From positions 1,798,001-1,862,000 of the forward strand of contig CAXXQT010000002.1 in the NCBI GenBank assembly GCA_963674575.2: a stretch of DNA of 64,000 bases, read 5' to 3'. The translations under genes were made by a program, and so were the position numbers. Source of the DNA: JAAYAY01 sp963674575 (GTDB lineage: Bacteria; Planctomycetota; Planctomycetia; Pirellulales; Thermoguttaceae). The stretch's first letter is position 1; every line of letters starts with the position of its first letter. The notes beneath the pieces were generated by a model, which searched no databases, had not been told where the DNA came from, and saw only the letters and a program-made list of their open reading frames with translations. Below, piece after piece: positions 42,357-51,809 of the stretch.

Positions 42357-43423
42357 GGCCGAACCTCCATGGGATCCGCGGAGAGTTCGACATTGACGAG
42401 TTGTCGATCGCGAAGGACCGTCAGGCGGATCTTCTCGAAGTGATCGCGATACTCCAATTCGTTCAGCAGCGCACGGCACGACGGGACAACGGCGTCGTCG
42501 AGGAAAACGATCAGGTCGTCGGGGCGGAGGCCCGCGCGAGCGGCCGCCGTGTCGGGCAGCACGGCGTCGATATAGGGCGGAGTGCGCGAGACCACGTCGG
42601 GAACGAGAACCAGTCCCAGCACGCGGGGTGTGAGCGGTTTGGCGGCCTTGGGCCGGCCGTGGTCCTGGCCGGCTACGAGACGCTCGCCGGCGAGAATGGC
42701 ATCGACGGAAGGCCGCAGTTCGCGGATCGGCAGGGCGTAGTTGATCCACGTGTTGTTCCGGTCGTTACGGAGTTCCTTGCCAAGCATGGCCAGTAGATGC
42801 CCATCCAGCGTGACCAGGGCGCCGCCTGCGGCGCCGGGGTTGTTCGTCACCACATCGAGCACATAGACCCGGCCTTTGTAGGGGATCTGAAAAGTCCCGC
42901 GGCGGGCATCCAGATCGGTGACGATGGAGATCACGCCGTGCTGCACGGTCACGGGTTCGTTGCCGGTTGCCACGCCGAACATGTTGCTGAGCGCCAGGAT
43001 CGGCATCCCCGCCTCGCCCTCGGATGCGGCGTCGAGATTGAGAAACGGCAGGCCGGTGGCGTCCACCTTGAGCAGGGCCACGTCGAGCCTTGCATCGGCG
43101 CCGAGCATTTCCGCTTCGAGCCGGCGTCCGTCGTCGAGAACGACGCGAAGCATGGTCGTGTCGAGGACGGTGCTGTAGGCCGTCAGAACGTGTCCGTCGG
43201 GCGAGATGAGGAAGCCGGACTGGTAGGCTTCGAGGCCGCGATAGCCGCCCGCGCCGTAGACCTTGACCATGGCCGGCTGAACGGTCCGAAGCGTCTGGGC
43301 GAGTTGGGAGTCGTCTTGTGCCTGCACACGCCCCGGCAGAATCGCCAACGCAAGAAGGCCGACCTGGACGCAACGCGTCAGCGTGGAATTCTGCGGCAGC
43401 GATCGTCTTGTCGGCAGGTTCAT
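42353..43423 (-). CDS. Exported HtrA-like pseudoprotease with PDZ domain
   Basis: 356 residues. Signal peptide (VGLLALAILPGRVQAQ), trypsin-like fold, and a C-terminal PDZ. The Asp position is kept (LDVALLKV, D114), but the His position reads VLTAYSTV (S84) and the Ser position reads PGAAGGAL (A199), so catalysis by the usual triad is not expected. Start at 43423 is chosen since the in-frame extension to 43537 lies in dispersed-repeat sequence and has no signal peptide. It ends with a stop/start overlap into the following gene. Confidence 0.78.
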   Translation of the reverse strand: MNLPTRRSLPQNSTLTRCVQVGLLALAILPGRVQAQDDSQLAQTLRTVQPAMVKVYGAGGYRGLEAYQSGFLISPDGHVLTAYSTVLDTTMLRVVLDDGRRLEAEMLGADARLDVALLKVDATGLPFLNLDAASEGEAGMPILALSNMFGVATGNEPVTVQHGVISIVTDLDARRGTFQIPYKGRVYVLDVVTNNPGAAGGALVTLDGHLLAMLGKELRNDRNNTWINYALPIRELRPSVDAILAGERLVAGQDHGRPKAAKPLTPRVLGLVLVPDVVSRTPPYIDAVLPDTAAARAGLRPDDLIVFLDDAVVPSCRALLNELEYRDHFEKIRLTVLRDRQLVNVELSADPMEVRP

Positions 43424-43485
43424 GGCGAAAAAATGCAGTTGCTCAGGGGGGCAAGCCGACGTCGATGCGTCGAAAGCCCTTGGTT

Positions 43486-43553
43486 CGTAGGCCTTCAGCC
43501 TTAGGTCTTCAGTCTTCAGCCTTGTCCCCACTGTCATTCGTTTTCACTTTGAG
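43486..43553. repeat. Partial copy of the dispersed element, inside the operon
   Basis: TAGGCCTTCAGCC, TTAGGTCTTCAGTCTTCAGCC and GTTTTCACTTTGA match one end of the elements at 18896-19066 and 20310-20505. It fills most of the 120-bp spacer between the two HtrA-like genes and is the only large spacer in the downstream half of the operon. It overlaps the 3' end of the upstream gene by about 10 bp. Confidence 0.65.
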
Positions 43554-45292
43554 TCCTTGGGAGCGTCGAGTTTCAGGACCGCGAAGGGGATGTCGCCGTA
43601 AAACACTTCGAGGCGCCCGGGAATCAGAGTCGCTTCGCGAGGTTCGGTCAGTCGGATCTCACATGGGTCGGTCGTGTGGTCGGTCCACAACTCCAGGCCG
43701 ACGAGTTGGCCGTCTTGCGGGGCGAAATAGAGCCAAACTTCGAGGCCGCGGCGGATTGCGACGATCACGTCCGTAGGTTCGTCGCAGCCGGGGAAGGGGG
43801 CCGTTCCCCAATAGGAAACCTCTCCGAATTCCTCGGACCCTTTCGTTGCCAGGTAACGCCAAAGGTACAAGGCGGGCAACATGCCGCCGCTTCCTTCCGG
43901 AAGAAGATTCTCGGCCAGGTCGTCGCTGGCGGTCCAGTCGTAGCGGCTTTGCGGCAGTTCGAGGGAGCAGCCCGCGTCGCTGATTTCCAGGCGGCAGGTC
44001 GTGCCGTCGCCGGTCTGCGCGGCAAGGCTCCACGGCTGGTCGGTGCCGGCCGGAGCGCGTCGGGCGAGCCAGCTCTCCAGCACACGCTTGCGACCCGCCT
44101 GGTTGAAATAGTAGTTGGCATAGCCGGTCCGCTCCTCGAAATGCTTCTTGACGATCTCGGGCATGGGCAGATCAGGCTTCGAACGGTCCTTGTCTTCTTC
44201 GCTCGGTTCAAGCGGCGAAGGCGTGCCCTCTTTCTTCTCGTCCTTCCCGGGTTTCGGTTTGGGAATGGGCATCGGCTCCGGCTCGGAGTTTTTCAGTTTT
44301 TCGAGCAGTTCCCCTTCGGCATGGACTCCGGCAAGACGGACGAGCACATCGAAGCGTTCGCCTTCGCGCCGAAAGCTGAGGGGAACTCGCCATCCCTTGG
44401 GGAGAGTGCCGAGGATGTTCTTGAAGCCGTTGGGAGTGGTCACGGCCCGACCGGCGAGGGCCACGATCTCGTCGTCGTAGCGGAGACCGCGCCGGTAGGC
44501 GTCCGAGGTTTCCAGAATATCGGTCACCACGACGCGTTGCTCGCTATCGAAGCCGACGGTTGCGCCCAGGGTGGCGTGGTCGACGATTCGGCCGCTGCGC
44601 AGATAGCCGAGGAAGTTCCTGGCCTGGTTGATCGAAATGGCGTAGCCGGCGCCGACGTTGACGCGGCCCCGCTTCTCGAAGGATCCGCGTCCAACGATCC
44701 CGATGAGCCGTCCGGCTCCGTCGAACAAGGGACCGCCCGAATTGCCCGGGTTGATCGCGGCGTCGGTCTGAAGGCAGTCGGCATATTCGAGGAGCGTGCC
44801 CGAGGGGAACTGGTAGCGGTGCACGCCGGAGATGATTCCGTAGGTCACCGTGGGCTGGAAATCGGCAGCCAGAAGGAAGGGATTGCCCATGACGTAGGCC
44901 GGATCGCCCGGTTGAACCGCGTTGCTGTCGCCAAGCGATGCTGCCGGAAAGTCAGTTCGCCCGAGCAGCTTGATCAGGGCCACGTCGCCCACGGGATCGA
45001 GGCCCACCAGGACGGCATCGTAGAGTCGACCGTCGGGCAGTCCGCACTTCAGCCAGTTGCCGCACGGAAGCGCCACGTGGAAGTTCGTAAGGACGTATCC
45101 GTCTGGTGAAACCACGACGCCGGACCCTCCGCCATCTCCCTTCACGCCGAAGACGGCCACGACCGACTGCTTGGTCCGCTCGATGAGCGCGACACGATCG
45201 GCCTCGCCTTGGAGGACATCCGGATCATGGGCAGCGTGGGTTGTCGCCGCGGTCAGAATGAGTATCGAGAGGACGCGAAGCGCGACATTCAT
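43544..45292 (-). CDS. Exported HtrA-like serine protease, intact triad
   Basis: 582 residues. Signal peptide (LRVLSILILTAATTHA), trypsin-like domain with YVLTNFHV (H72), VGDVALIKL (D103) and NPGNSGGPL (S185), followed by one PDZ-like domain (about 245-320), a proline/charged linker rich in KPKPGK, and a C-terminal domain of unknown fold (about 400-582). HtrA-like proteins cut misfolded envelope proteins. The 4-bp overlap with the upstream NPCBM gene shows cotranslation. The C-terminal domain is not recognised. Confidence 0.85.
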   Translation of the reverse strand: MNVALRVLSILILTAATTHAAHDPDVLQGEADRVALIERTKQSVVAVFGVKGDGGGSGVVVSPDGYVLTNFHVALPCGNWLKCGLPDGRLYDAVLVGLDPVGDVALIKLLGRTDFPAASLGDSNAVQPGDPAYVMGNPFLLAADFQPTVTYGIISGVHRYQFPSGTLLEYADCLQTDAAINPGNSGGPLFDGAGRLIGIVGRGSFEKRGRVNVGAGYAISINQARNFLGYLRSGRIVDHATLGATVGFDSEQRVVVTDILETSDAYRRGLRYDDEIVALAGRAVTTPNGFKNILGTLPKGWRVPLSFRREGERFDVLVRLAGVHAEGELLEKLKNSEPEPMPIPKPKPGKDEKKEGTPSPLEPSEEDKDRSKPDLPMPEIVKKHFEERTGYANYYFNQAGRKRVLESWLARRAPAGTDQPWSLAAQTGDGTTCRLEISDAGCSLELPQSRYDWTASDDLAENLLPEGSGGMLPALYLWRYLATKGSEEFGEVSYWGTAPFPGCDEPTDVIVAIRRGLEVWLYFAPQDGQLVGLELWTDHTTDPCEIRLTEPREATLIPGRLEVFYGDIPFAVLKLDAPKDSK

Positions 45293-46485
45293 TTCAGCAA
45301 CTTCGCCTCCGCAAGGATGAGGTAGTCGCCCACGTCGAGGTCTCGTCCAAAATCCACCACGAGGGTGAGAGTCGTCACGCCCTTCAAATCGACGTCGACG
45401 GGTCGCGCCGAATCAGTGCCGGCGATCGTGCCGACATAGAGCGGTCGTCCGTTGCCGAGGACCTTGAGTTCCACGTTCCCTCGGGGACGCAGGTGGTCAT
45501 CGATCCCGGCCAGGGCCTGGAAACGCTGGAACGGTTCCGTGAGGCGGTAGGTCAGTTCGGTGCGGCTGCGGAGGGCAAGGCCCCGCTGGTATTCGATGCC
45601 GTCCAGAACGAGCGGGCCGGAGTCGAACCCCATGTCCATCCGCGGACGATTGAGCGGCTCCAGGGAAGGAACGACCGTTTCCATCCCATAGCAATGGGTC
45701 CATTGCCAGGAATCCGGGGTGAGGCTGCTCAGGAACACGAGACCACCGCCGGCAAAGTCGATGCGGTCGAGGGCGTCCAGGGGCAACGACACACGAAGGC
45801 CGGACGGCGTCTGGAGGGCCAGTTTGCCATCGGCTTCCGCGAAGGCGGCACGCGCCACGGCCCAGACAGACCCGCTGTCGTCGGTCACGTGTGCTGTCGG
45901 CTTGGACTTGGCCTGACCTGCGGGGCGATAGTAGCGGATTGCGAAAACCTTGCCGCGGCGGACGGGGAGCACGTCGCCATCCAATTCAAAATCGATCTCT
46001 TCGGTGCGGACGGCGCGGACGATCCCTTTGAGATAGTCAAGGGACGAACCACTGACGATCACGAGCACGTCCTGATCGGTTGGCTGCTGGAGGATCTCGC
46101 TGAAACGCTCATTCAGTTCGGGCGTGCCATTCTGCAAACGCACATGGGCGACCAACGGGGCGGGAATTCGCAAAGGGCCCGTGCGAGCCGAGGTGACTTG
46201 AACGTTTTGGGCGTCGGCCTGATAGGACTGGGAAGCAATGACCGAGCCGTCTACCAACGTGACCCAGGCCTCGGCACTCGGCGCGATGGGCGTCCGCTCG
46301 GACGTGATGGAGAACAACTGATCCAGAGGCAGTTCTTCGCGGCGGTCGCCAAGCTGGAACACCAAGTGGTTCTCGTCCCAGGCGTGGAGCGTTCCGCGAG
46401 CCTGTCGGCCGTCGATGGTCTGGACCGTGAATTCGGGCGTGGCCGCCAGAATGCTCGTTGTGACAAGTGCCAAGAGTACGCTCAT
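45289..46485 (-). CDS. Exported NPCBM-domain protein
   Basis: 398 residues. Signal sequence-like start (MSVLLALVTTSILAA), beta-rich N-terminal region and a C-terminal NPCBM module: QRGLALRSRTELTYRLTEPF, FQALAGIDDHLRPRGNVELK, LTLVVDFGRDLDVGDYLIL. Such modules bind carbohydrate. Start at ATG 46485 forms an ATGA overlap with the upstream stop, and the downstream gene's ATG overlaps its stop as well. Nothing in the N-terminal half points to an enzyme. Confidence 0.72.
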   Translation of the reverse strand: MSVLLALVTTSILAATPEFTVQTIDGRQARGTLHAWDENHLVFQLGDRREELPLDQLFSITSERTPIAPSAEAWVTLVDGSVIASQSYQADAQNVQVTSARTGPLRIPAPLVAHVRLQNGTPELNERFSEILQQPTDQDVLVIVSGSSLDYLKGIVRAVRTEEIDFELDGDVLPVRRGKVFAIRYYRPAGQAKSKPTAHVTDDSGSVWAVARAAFAEADGKLALQTPSGLRVSLPLDALDRIDFAGGGLVFLSSLTPDSWQWTHCYGMETVVPSLEPLNRPRMDMGFDSGPLVLDGIEYQRGLALRSRTELTYRLTEPFQRFQALAGIDDHLRPRGNVELKVLGNGRPLYVGTIAGTDSARPVDVDLKGVTTLTLVVDFGRDLDVGDYLILAEAKLLK

Positions 46486-47534
46486 TCCCGCTCGTTCTCC
46501 GATCCGGCCAGGCGTTTGAAATATTGTTCGATGGCGTCGCGATAGTGGGCGGGGAACTCGCGCCCGATCTGCTGCAGGGCCGCCTCGCGTTGTTTGGGCG
46601 GCAGGTCGCCCCACCCGTTGCCGTCGCCGATGTCTTTCTTGGTCACCTCGCCGGGGCCGCGTCCGGGGAGGATGCGGCTGTCGGAGGCCGGCTGAACGGA
46701 TTGACTTCCGCTGGGGGCGGCTGCCTGTTGCTGTTGTTGCTGCTGGCGTTCGGCCTTCTCGATCAACTTGTCGAGCGACTTGACCACCCCGTCTTCGATT
46801 TCCTGGACCGTCTTGTTGGCGCGACCGAAGCGGAGTCGGCGGCGGATATCGTCCATGCGGCGAGCGATGTGGTCGAGCGAATCGTCCTCGAGACCCTCCA
46901 GATCAGGCCCCATGAGCTCGGCAACCGCCAGATAACGTCGCGGTACGTTGTCCGCCCCTTGCAGAAGCGAGGCCAGGGCCTCCAGGGCCGCTTCCTTCTT
47001 GAGCAGACGCTGACGGACCACGGCCTGGTAGAACAGCAGGCCCGCGGGATCGGCGACGTCCTCCGGCGTCAGGTTGTCGAGGTACTCGATCGCTTCGTCA
47101 TAGAGTTGCTGCTGGGCAGCCCAACGCCCGAGATAGAGGGCGAAGTTCTTGGCGACCAACTCGGGCGTTTTGTCGTCGGCAAGCCAATCGACGGGCGGAA
47201 TCGTCTTCGGCGCCGTATCCGACGTTAACGCTCCAATCGTCGCGGCAGTCTTCGAATCGGCCAGGGCGAAGGTCTGGACCAGGTAGTCCAGGCAATCCGC
47301 CACGCTGGTCGGTTTTGATTCGGGCCATCGTGTCGCTACTTGCTCCTTGATCTCGGCGCTGAAGTCGCTCGACTGGGACCAAGCGAGCACCTGGGACCGA
47401 AGCTCGGTCCAACCCGGCGGTTTCCACGTGGGCGGACCGGCCAGGGGATCGCGGGGGGCCGTGGCGCCGGCGGGAAGGACGCTGACCAGAAACAGGGCCG
47501 CAAAAACCGCGACTCGGAGGACGGGCGTGTTCAT
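46482..47534 (-). CDS. Exported helical protein of unknown function
   Basis: 350 residues. Signal peptide (VLRVAVFAALFLVSVLPAG), helical TPR-like middle (LYDEAIEYLDNLTPED, FYQAVVRQRLLKKEAALEAL), Gln-rich coil QQQQQQQ and a C-terminal helical segment (REFPAHYRDAIEQYFKRLAG). No family recognised. ATGA overlaps join it to both neighbours. Confidence 0.65.
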   Translation of the reverse strand: MNTPVLRVAVFAALFLVSVLPAGATAPRDPLAGPPTWKPPGWTELRSQVLAWSQSSDFSAEIKEQVATRWPESKPTSVADCLDYLVQTFALADSKTAATIGALTSDTAPKTIPPVDWLADDKTPELVAKNFALYLGRWAAQQQLYDEAIEYLDNLTPEDVADPAGLLFYQAVVRQRLLKKEAALEALASLLQGADNVPRRYLAVAELMGPDLEGLEDDSLDHIARRMDDIRRRLRFGRANKTVQEIEDGVVKSLDKLIEKAERQQQQQQQAAAPSGSQSVQPASDSRILPGRGPGEVTKKDIGDGNGWGDLPPKQREAALQQIGREFPAHYRDAIEQYFKRLAGSENERE

Positions 47535-49294
47535 CGATTCCTCCCCGATTCCAGGTCTGTTGTAATGCGATAGACCCGCTCCTGACGCTCCGCAAGCCGG
47601 ATCAGGGCCTCCATGAGTTCCGGGCTCTCGGCGTGCTTGCCCGAAATCAGCTTGCCGTAGCGCTGGGTGCGGTTGTTGACCCGCAGTTGGAGCGAACGAA
47701 TCATCCGCAATTCCGCCAGAACGTCGACAAGCGGCGGGTCTTGCGGCATCCCCGGTTGACCTTGCTGGGCATTCTGGCGGCGCTGTTGCGCCTCTTCCAT
47801 GGCCTGGCGGACGGCCTTGAGCATTTCGTTGAGAGCGGTGACGATGTCTTCTTCGATCGATTGCGTGACGTCGCCCACGTTCGCGCGAGCCAGCCGGGTA
47901 ACGACCTGCTGCATGTCTTCTCGTGCCTGGCCCAAGGCCTCGGGCATGGCAACGGACGAGCCATCGTCACGCAAGAGGAGAAGGGCCTTGTCGGCTTCGA
48001 CGGCAATGTCCGCCTCGCGGGAGCTGAGCCGTCCCGCCTCGATTTCCTGCTCGTGGGTCAGGCCGTCGGTCGAGGCTTTGTCGAGCCGCGTGGTGCCCTC
48101 GTAGACCGCACGCTGCCACTCGAGCATTTTCATCAGACGTGCTTCGAGGGCGACCAGCGCCTGTTCGATTTCTTCCTCACGCAACTGGCGAAGGATTCGT
48201 TCCAGTTCCGCCTTGGCCTGCTGCAACTCGCGGATGGCCTCTTCCTGGTCCTGGCTGGCGCCGTCTCGCTCGGCCTTTTCCAGCTTCTCGCGAGCTTGCT
48301 GCATTCGCTTCCGAGCGGCCTCGATACGCTGCCGGGCCGGATGGGCATTCTCCTCCTCGGGCGGCTGCGACTGGCCGGACTGCGGTTGGCCTTCCTGGCC
48401 TTGCGACTGGGATGAATTGCCAGGTGGTGTATCCTGGGGATCCTTTTGTCCGGACTTGCCGTTCGGCGGCGAATCGTTCGACGGATCGCCGGGCTGGGGG
48501 GCCTTGCCGGACTGCGATGGATCCGACGGCGTCTTGCCACTGCTGTCGGATTCAGAGGGCTCCTTGGACGGGACGCCAGCTTCCTTTTCTTCCTGCGGGG
48601 AAGGTCCCTTCGGCGTCTCTTCCGAGCCATCGTTCTTGCCGGTTGAGGGGGCCGCCTCCGATTCCTCGTTCTGGCGGATCTTGTCGGCGAGGCCGCCCGT
48701 TTGCTGCCCGAGTGCGTCTTGTTGCTGGGACAGTTCCTTCGGCTGGCCGGCGCCGCCGGTGGTTCGAGCTTGCAGACTCTTCTGTTGATTGATGATTCGA
48801 TTGAGATGCTTCAGATATTCGCGAATTCTCGCCTTCTCTGAAGAAAGTCGTTTTGAGCGGTTCTCGCTGAGCAGGAGGTTGAGGAGTTGCGCCAGGTCGG
48901 CGTCGAGCTTCTCCTGCCCCTGGAGGGCCTTCGACAACTCATCTCGGCCCAGTTGGTCAACGAGGGACGCGAACTGAACGCCGATGAGTCGCTCCCTGCT
49001 CTCGGCCACGGCCTTGGTGAGGAGTGCCGCCCGGGCGGGGTCGCTGGCGGCGCTCAACTCGGACATCCGAAGGAGGATCTGTTCGAGGTGTTCGTACTTC
49101 TGGGCTACCTGGCGTTGCGTATCCGCCAACTGCTGGGCGGGATTCTCGGCAGGCTCGGCTCCCTGGGCGAACGGTCGGGAGGACATCATGAGCACGACGA
49201 CCAATGCCGCGGCCAGGGCGGTGCGCACCGCCCTCCATGCCCCGCATCGTGGGGGATTCGCGGAATCGGTAGCGTGGCGGGGTGTCGCCCGCAT
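47531..49294 (-). CDS. Exported long coiled-coil protein
   Basis: 587 residues. Signal/anchor region (ALAAALVVVLMMSSR), long coiled coils (EHLEQILLRMSELSAASD, EKARIREYLKHLNRI, ARKRMQQAREKLEKAERD), separated by a low-complexity Pro/Ser/Gln/Glu linker of about 110 residues. Could be a periplasmic spacer or scaffold. Start ATG 49294 follows the upstream TAG by 1 nt with GGAGG 6 nt upstream of the ATG. No family recognised beyond coiled coil. Confidence 0.68.
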   Translation of the reverse strand: MRATPRHATDSANPPRCGAWRAVRTALAAALVVVLMMSSRPFAQGAEPAENPAQQLADTQRQVAQKYEHLEQILLRMSELSAASDPARAALLTKAVAESRERLIGVQFASLVDQLGRDELSKALQGQEKLDADLAQLLNLLLSENRSKRLSSEKARIREYLKHLNRIINQQKSLQARTTGGAGQPKELSQQQDALGQQTGGLADKIRQNEESEAAPSTGKNDGSEETPKGPSPQEEKEAGVPSKEPSESDSSGKTPSDPSQSGKAPQPGDPSNDSPPNGKSGQKDPQDTPPGNSSQSQGQEGQPQSGQSQPPEEENAHPARQRIEAARKRMQQAREKLEKAERDGASQDQEEAIRELQQAKAELERILRQLREEEIEQALVALEARLMKMLEWQRAVYEGTTRLDKASTDGLTHEQEIEAGRLSSREADIAVEADKALLLLRDDGSSVAMPEALGQAREDMQQVVTRLARANVGDVTQSIEEDIVTALNEMLKAVRQAMEEAQQRRQNAQQGQPGMPQDPPLVDVLAELRMIRSLQLRVNNRTQRYGKLISGKHAESPELMEALIRLAERQERVYRITTDLESGRNR

Positions 49295-49295
49295 T

Positions 49296-51809
49296 CTAGT
49301 CCTCCAACAACTGACGCAGCTTGGCTTTGCGTCGCTCGCGAATCGCCTCGCGGAGCTGCTCCTGCTCCTCAATAATCGATCGTAGCAACTGGACGGCTTC
49401 GTTGAAATCCTCCAGTTCGATCATCCGGGACAGCACTTGCTGCATGGTCTTCAGGATCGTGTCGGTTTGGACGATCGCCGCATCGCGGAGGGGTGGCGAT
49501 TCGGCCAGATCGTCGTGTGTCGATTCCAGCAGAGCCAGCCGCTCATCCAATTGTACAAAATCCTGGTCGCATAGGCGGCTCAGGGGCGCCACAATATCCT
49601 CTTCCAGCCGAATACGAAGCTCTTCCGTGTAGATTCGGTTGTTCAGGAGCTCTTCCCGGATGTCGCCAAAGGCCTCGGCAACCCCGGCCGTCTCGTGGGA
49701 GTCTTTCTGGCCGTTCTGGCGTGCCCTCTGGATCCGCAACAGACGGACGCCCCGACGCCGCTGGGCCGAATCGGTGGGGTCGGAATCGCCCGGTTCTGCC
49801 GCCTCCTTGGGGGCCGCGTCGTCGCCGCTGGACTCTTCGCCAAACTCCAGGGCGGCCAGGGTGTCGCGGATTTCCTGAACCTCCTCCACGATCGTCTCGA
49901 ACCGTTGACGGAGGACGATCTCCCGGGCTTCGAGCATGGCTCGGAGCTTCTCGGGGGTGACCACATCCAGGATCCAGCGGTCGCCGCTGCCCTCGTTGGG
50001 CTCGGGGCCCAGGTTGCAGCGATCGCTGGCCTTGACGGCCACGAGGATCTTGCCTCCCGGCTCCAGGCGGAGGTCGGCGATTTCGAAGTTCTCATCGATC
50101 CACACGTTGGTGGCGATCGTGTCTGTCTTCTTCAGCGTCCGCCTGCGAGGTTCCCGACCCTCAATGGCGTATTCCAGCCAGACCTTGTCGACGCCGTGAT
50201 CGTCGTGCACGTTGCCCTGGAAGGGAAGCTTTGCCTGGGGGGTGATGGCCGAACCGATCCCCCGCAACTGGATCACGGGTTGGGGCGGCTGGTCTTCCAC
50301 GGACGACAGGATGACCCGGATCGGCTGGGGACTCTTGATGCCGTCCACATCATGGAGGACCAGTTCAAGGGGCTTGGTTTCGTCGAGAGGCTGGAGCGGA
50401 TAGTTGAATTGTGTGAAACTCACCATGCCTGCTGCGATGGACGCCAGGTCGCGCAAACGTTGTTCGACAGAATGCGGCACTGTCCGAAACGCGGACGTGT
50501 CGGTTCCTGCCTGGCAGTCGTTGGCCACGGCTTCCAGGCCGTCGAGCAGGGGCCGCAGGCGGTCCTCAGGCGCCTTTCCGTTGAAACGGCGGACCGCTTC
50601 GTTATGGAGTTCCTTGAGTTGACGGGTCAAAGCAATCTGTCTTTCCTCGCCTGTTGACGAGGCGTCCGCGTTGCTCGTGTGCTTCCTCGCGAGGGCGAGG
50701 ATGTCGCGAAACTGCCGCGTGATGGCGTCGGCCACCGACTGCGTGGTTTCGCCGTCGACGATTTCAACCTCGGTCAATCGCTTGTTCGCCTCGGCGCGGA
50801 GCGTTACCTGGGTGCCGCGAGGCACGGGAACCACACCCGACACGGGAACGGATCGCGGCTCGCGTCCCATGTAGTCGGGGTAGTGGCACTCGGCTTGGAG
50901 CCCGACCAGGGCCGGGGCGTCGACGACCTCGATCCGCAGGTCCCGAATCGACGCATCGCCTCCGCGAAGTTCCAGATCGATCGGAGCCAACACGCCGCGG
51001 AATGTGTAGGAGTAGGTCTGGAAGGGGTCGCGGCCGGCGATGGCCTGGCCTTCCCGGATCATGGTTGCATCCAGTCGCGACGCCCCTTCGGGGCGATACA
51101 TGATTCGCACGCTTCGCGGGACTTCTTCACCCGTCATGTCGGCCCGAGCGACCAGGGTGAAGTCGGCGCCCCGAGCAACCTTGGCGACTCCGCCCGAAAA
51201 CCCGTCGACCGTCAGGATCGTCCGGCGGGGCCACAATTCGTCGCTCAGCAGCACGGTGCGGCGGAACCACACGGAGAAGGAACCGGAATCTGCGATGGCG
51301 AAGCCTCCTGCCGCAGCGGCCAGCAGCAGGGCCGACAAGGACGCAACAAGCAAGGGGCGAAGGTTGAACACTTCGGCCAGGCGAACACGATCGAGCGGTT
51401 CGACGGCCGAGCGGCATGTGGCCGCCAGCATTTCGCGGTTGCAGTCGTTAGGATCGGGGGGACGGGCCGTCAACTCGACCGCGGTCAGCAGTCCAGCATC
51501 AAATTCGGGAAAACGCCGTTCCATCAGGATCGCCATGCTGCGGTCCGCGAGGGGCACGAAGACGCGGCGTCCCAGGAATCGATAGACCACCGCTGCTACC
51601 ACAAGACCGATCGCGGCGAGCAGGAACTTCCGGACTCCGAGCGACGGTTCGAAGAACCAGTCCGCCGCCAGGCTGAGCCAGAACACGACCCCCAGCGCCG
51701 CGACGATCGCCGCCAGCCCCTGAATCCAGATATAGCAGCGCACCCGTCGGCGCAACGCCGCAAGGGTCGTCTGGATTCGCGGGTCGAGTTGGAGGCTGCG
51801 TGGGGTCAT
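49296..51809 (-). CDS. Large membrane protein of the MoxR-VWA operon
   Basis: 837 residues. Three membrane segments near the N-terminus (IQGLAAIVAALGVVFWLSLA, FLLAAIGLVVAAVVYRFL, LLVASLSALLLAAAAGGFA) and a large outer region: beta-rich domains (ARADMTGEEVPRSVRIMYRP, HYPDYMGREPRSVPVSG) followed by long helices near the C-terminus (REIVLRQRFETIVEEVQEIR, EEQEQLREAIRERRKAKL). No catalytic motif. Overlaps the upstream stop by 4 bp. Similar large proteins next to DUF58/VWA genes are common in planctomycetes. Confidence 0.7.
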   Translation of the reverse strand: MTPRSLQLDPRIQTTLAALRRRVRCYIWIQGLAAIVAALGVVFWLSLAADWFFEPSLGVRKFLLAAIGLVVAAVVYRFLGRRVFVPLADRSMAILMERRFPEFDAGLLTAVELTARPPDPNDCNREMLAATCRSAVEPLDRVRLAEVFNLRPLLVASLSALLLAAAAGGFAIADSGSFSVWFRRTVLLSDELWPRRTILTVDGFSGGVAKVARGADFTLVARADMTGEEVPRSVRIMYRPEGASRLDATMIREGQAIAGRDPFQTYSYTFRGVLAPIDLELRGGDASIRDLRIEVVDAPALVGLQAECHYPDYMGREPRSVPVSGVVPVPRGTQVTLRAEANKRLTEVEIVDGETTQSVADAITRQFRDILALARKHTSNADASSTGEERQIALTRQLKELHNEAVRRFNGKAPEDRLRPLLDGLEAVANDCQAGTDTSAFRTVPHSVEQRLRDLASIAAGMVSFTQFNYPLQPLDETKPLELVLHDVDGIKSPQPIRVILSSVEDQPPQPVIQLRGIGSAITPQAKLPFQGNVHDDHGVDKVWLEYAIEGREPRRRTLKKTDTIATNVWIDENFEIADLRLEPGGKILVAVKASDRCNLGPEPNEGSGDRWILDVVTPEKLRAMLEAREIVLRQRFETIVEEVQEIRDTLAALEFGEESSGDDAAPKEAAEPGDSDPTDSAQRRRGVRLLRIQRARQNGQKDSHETAGVAEAFGDIREELLNNRIYTEELRIRLEEDIVAPLSRLCDQDFVQLDERLALLESTHDDLAESPPLRDAAIVQTDTILKTMQQVLSRMIELEDFNEAVQLLRSIIEEQEQLREAIRERRKAKLRQLLED

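Noticed and set aside
40431..42749. Longer start for the last HtrA-like gene
   Set aside because: The extension reads antisense-like Arg/Pro-rich sequence within the upstream gene, while ATG 42356 begins the signal peptide and overlaps the stop.
42353..43537. Longer start for the second HtrA-like gene
   Set aside because: The first 38 residues are translated dispersed-repeat sequence; the start at 43423 gives a proper signal peptide.
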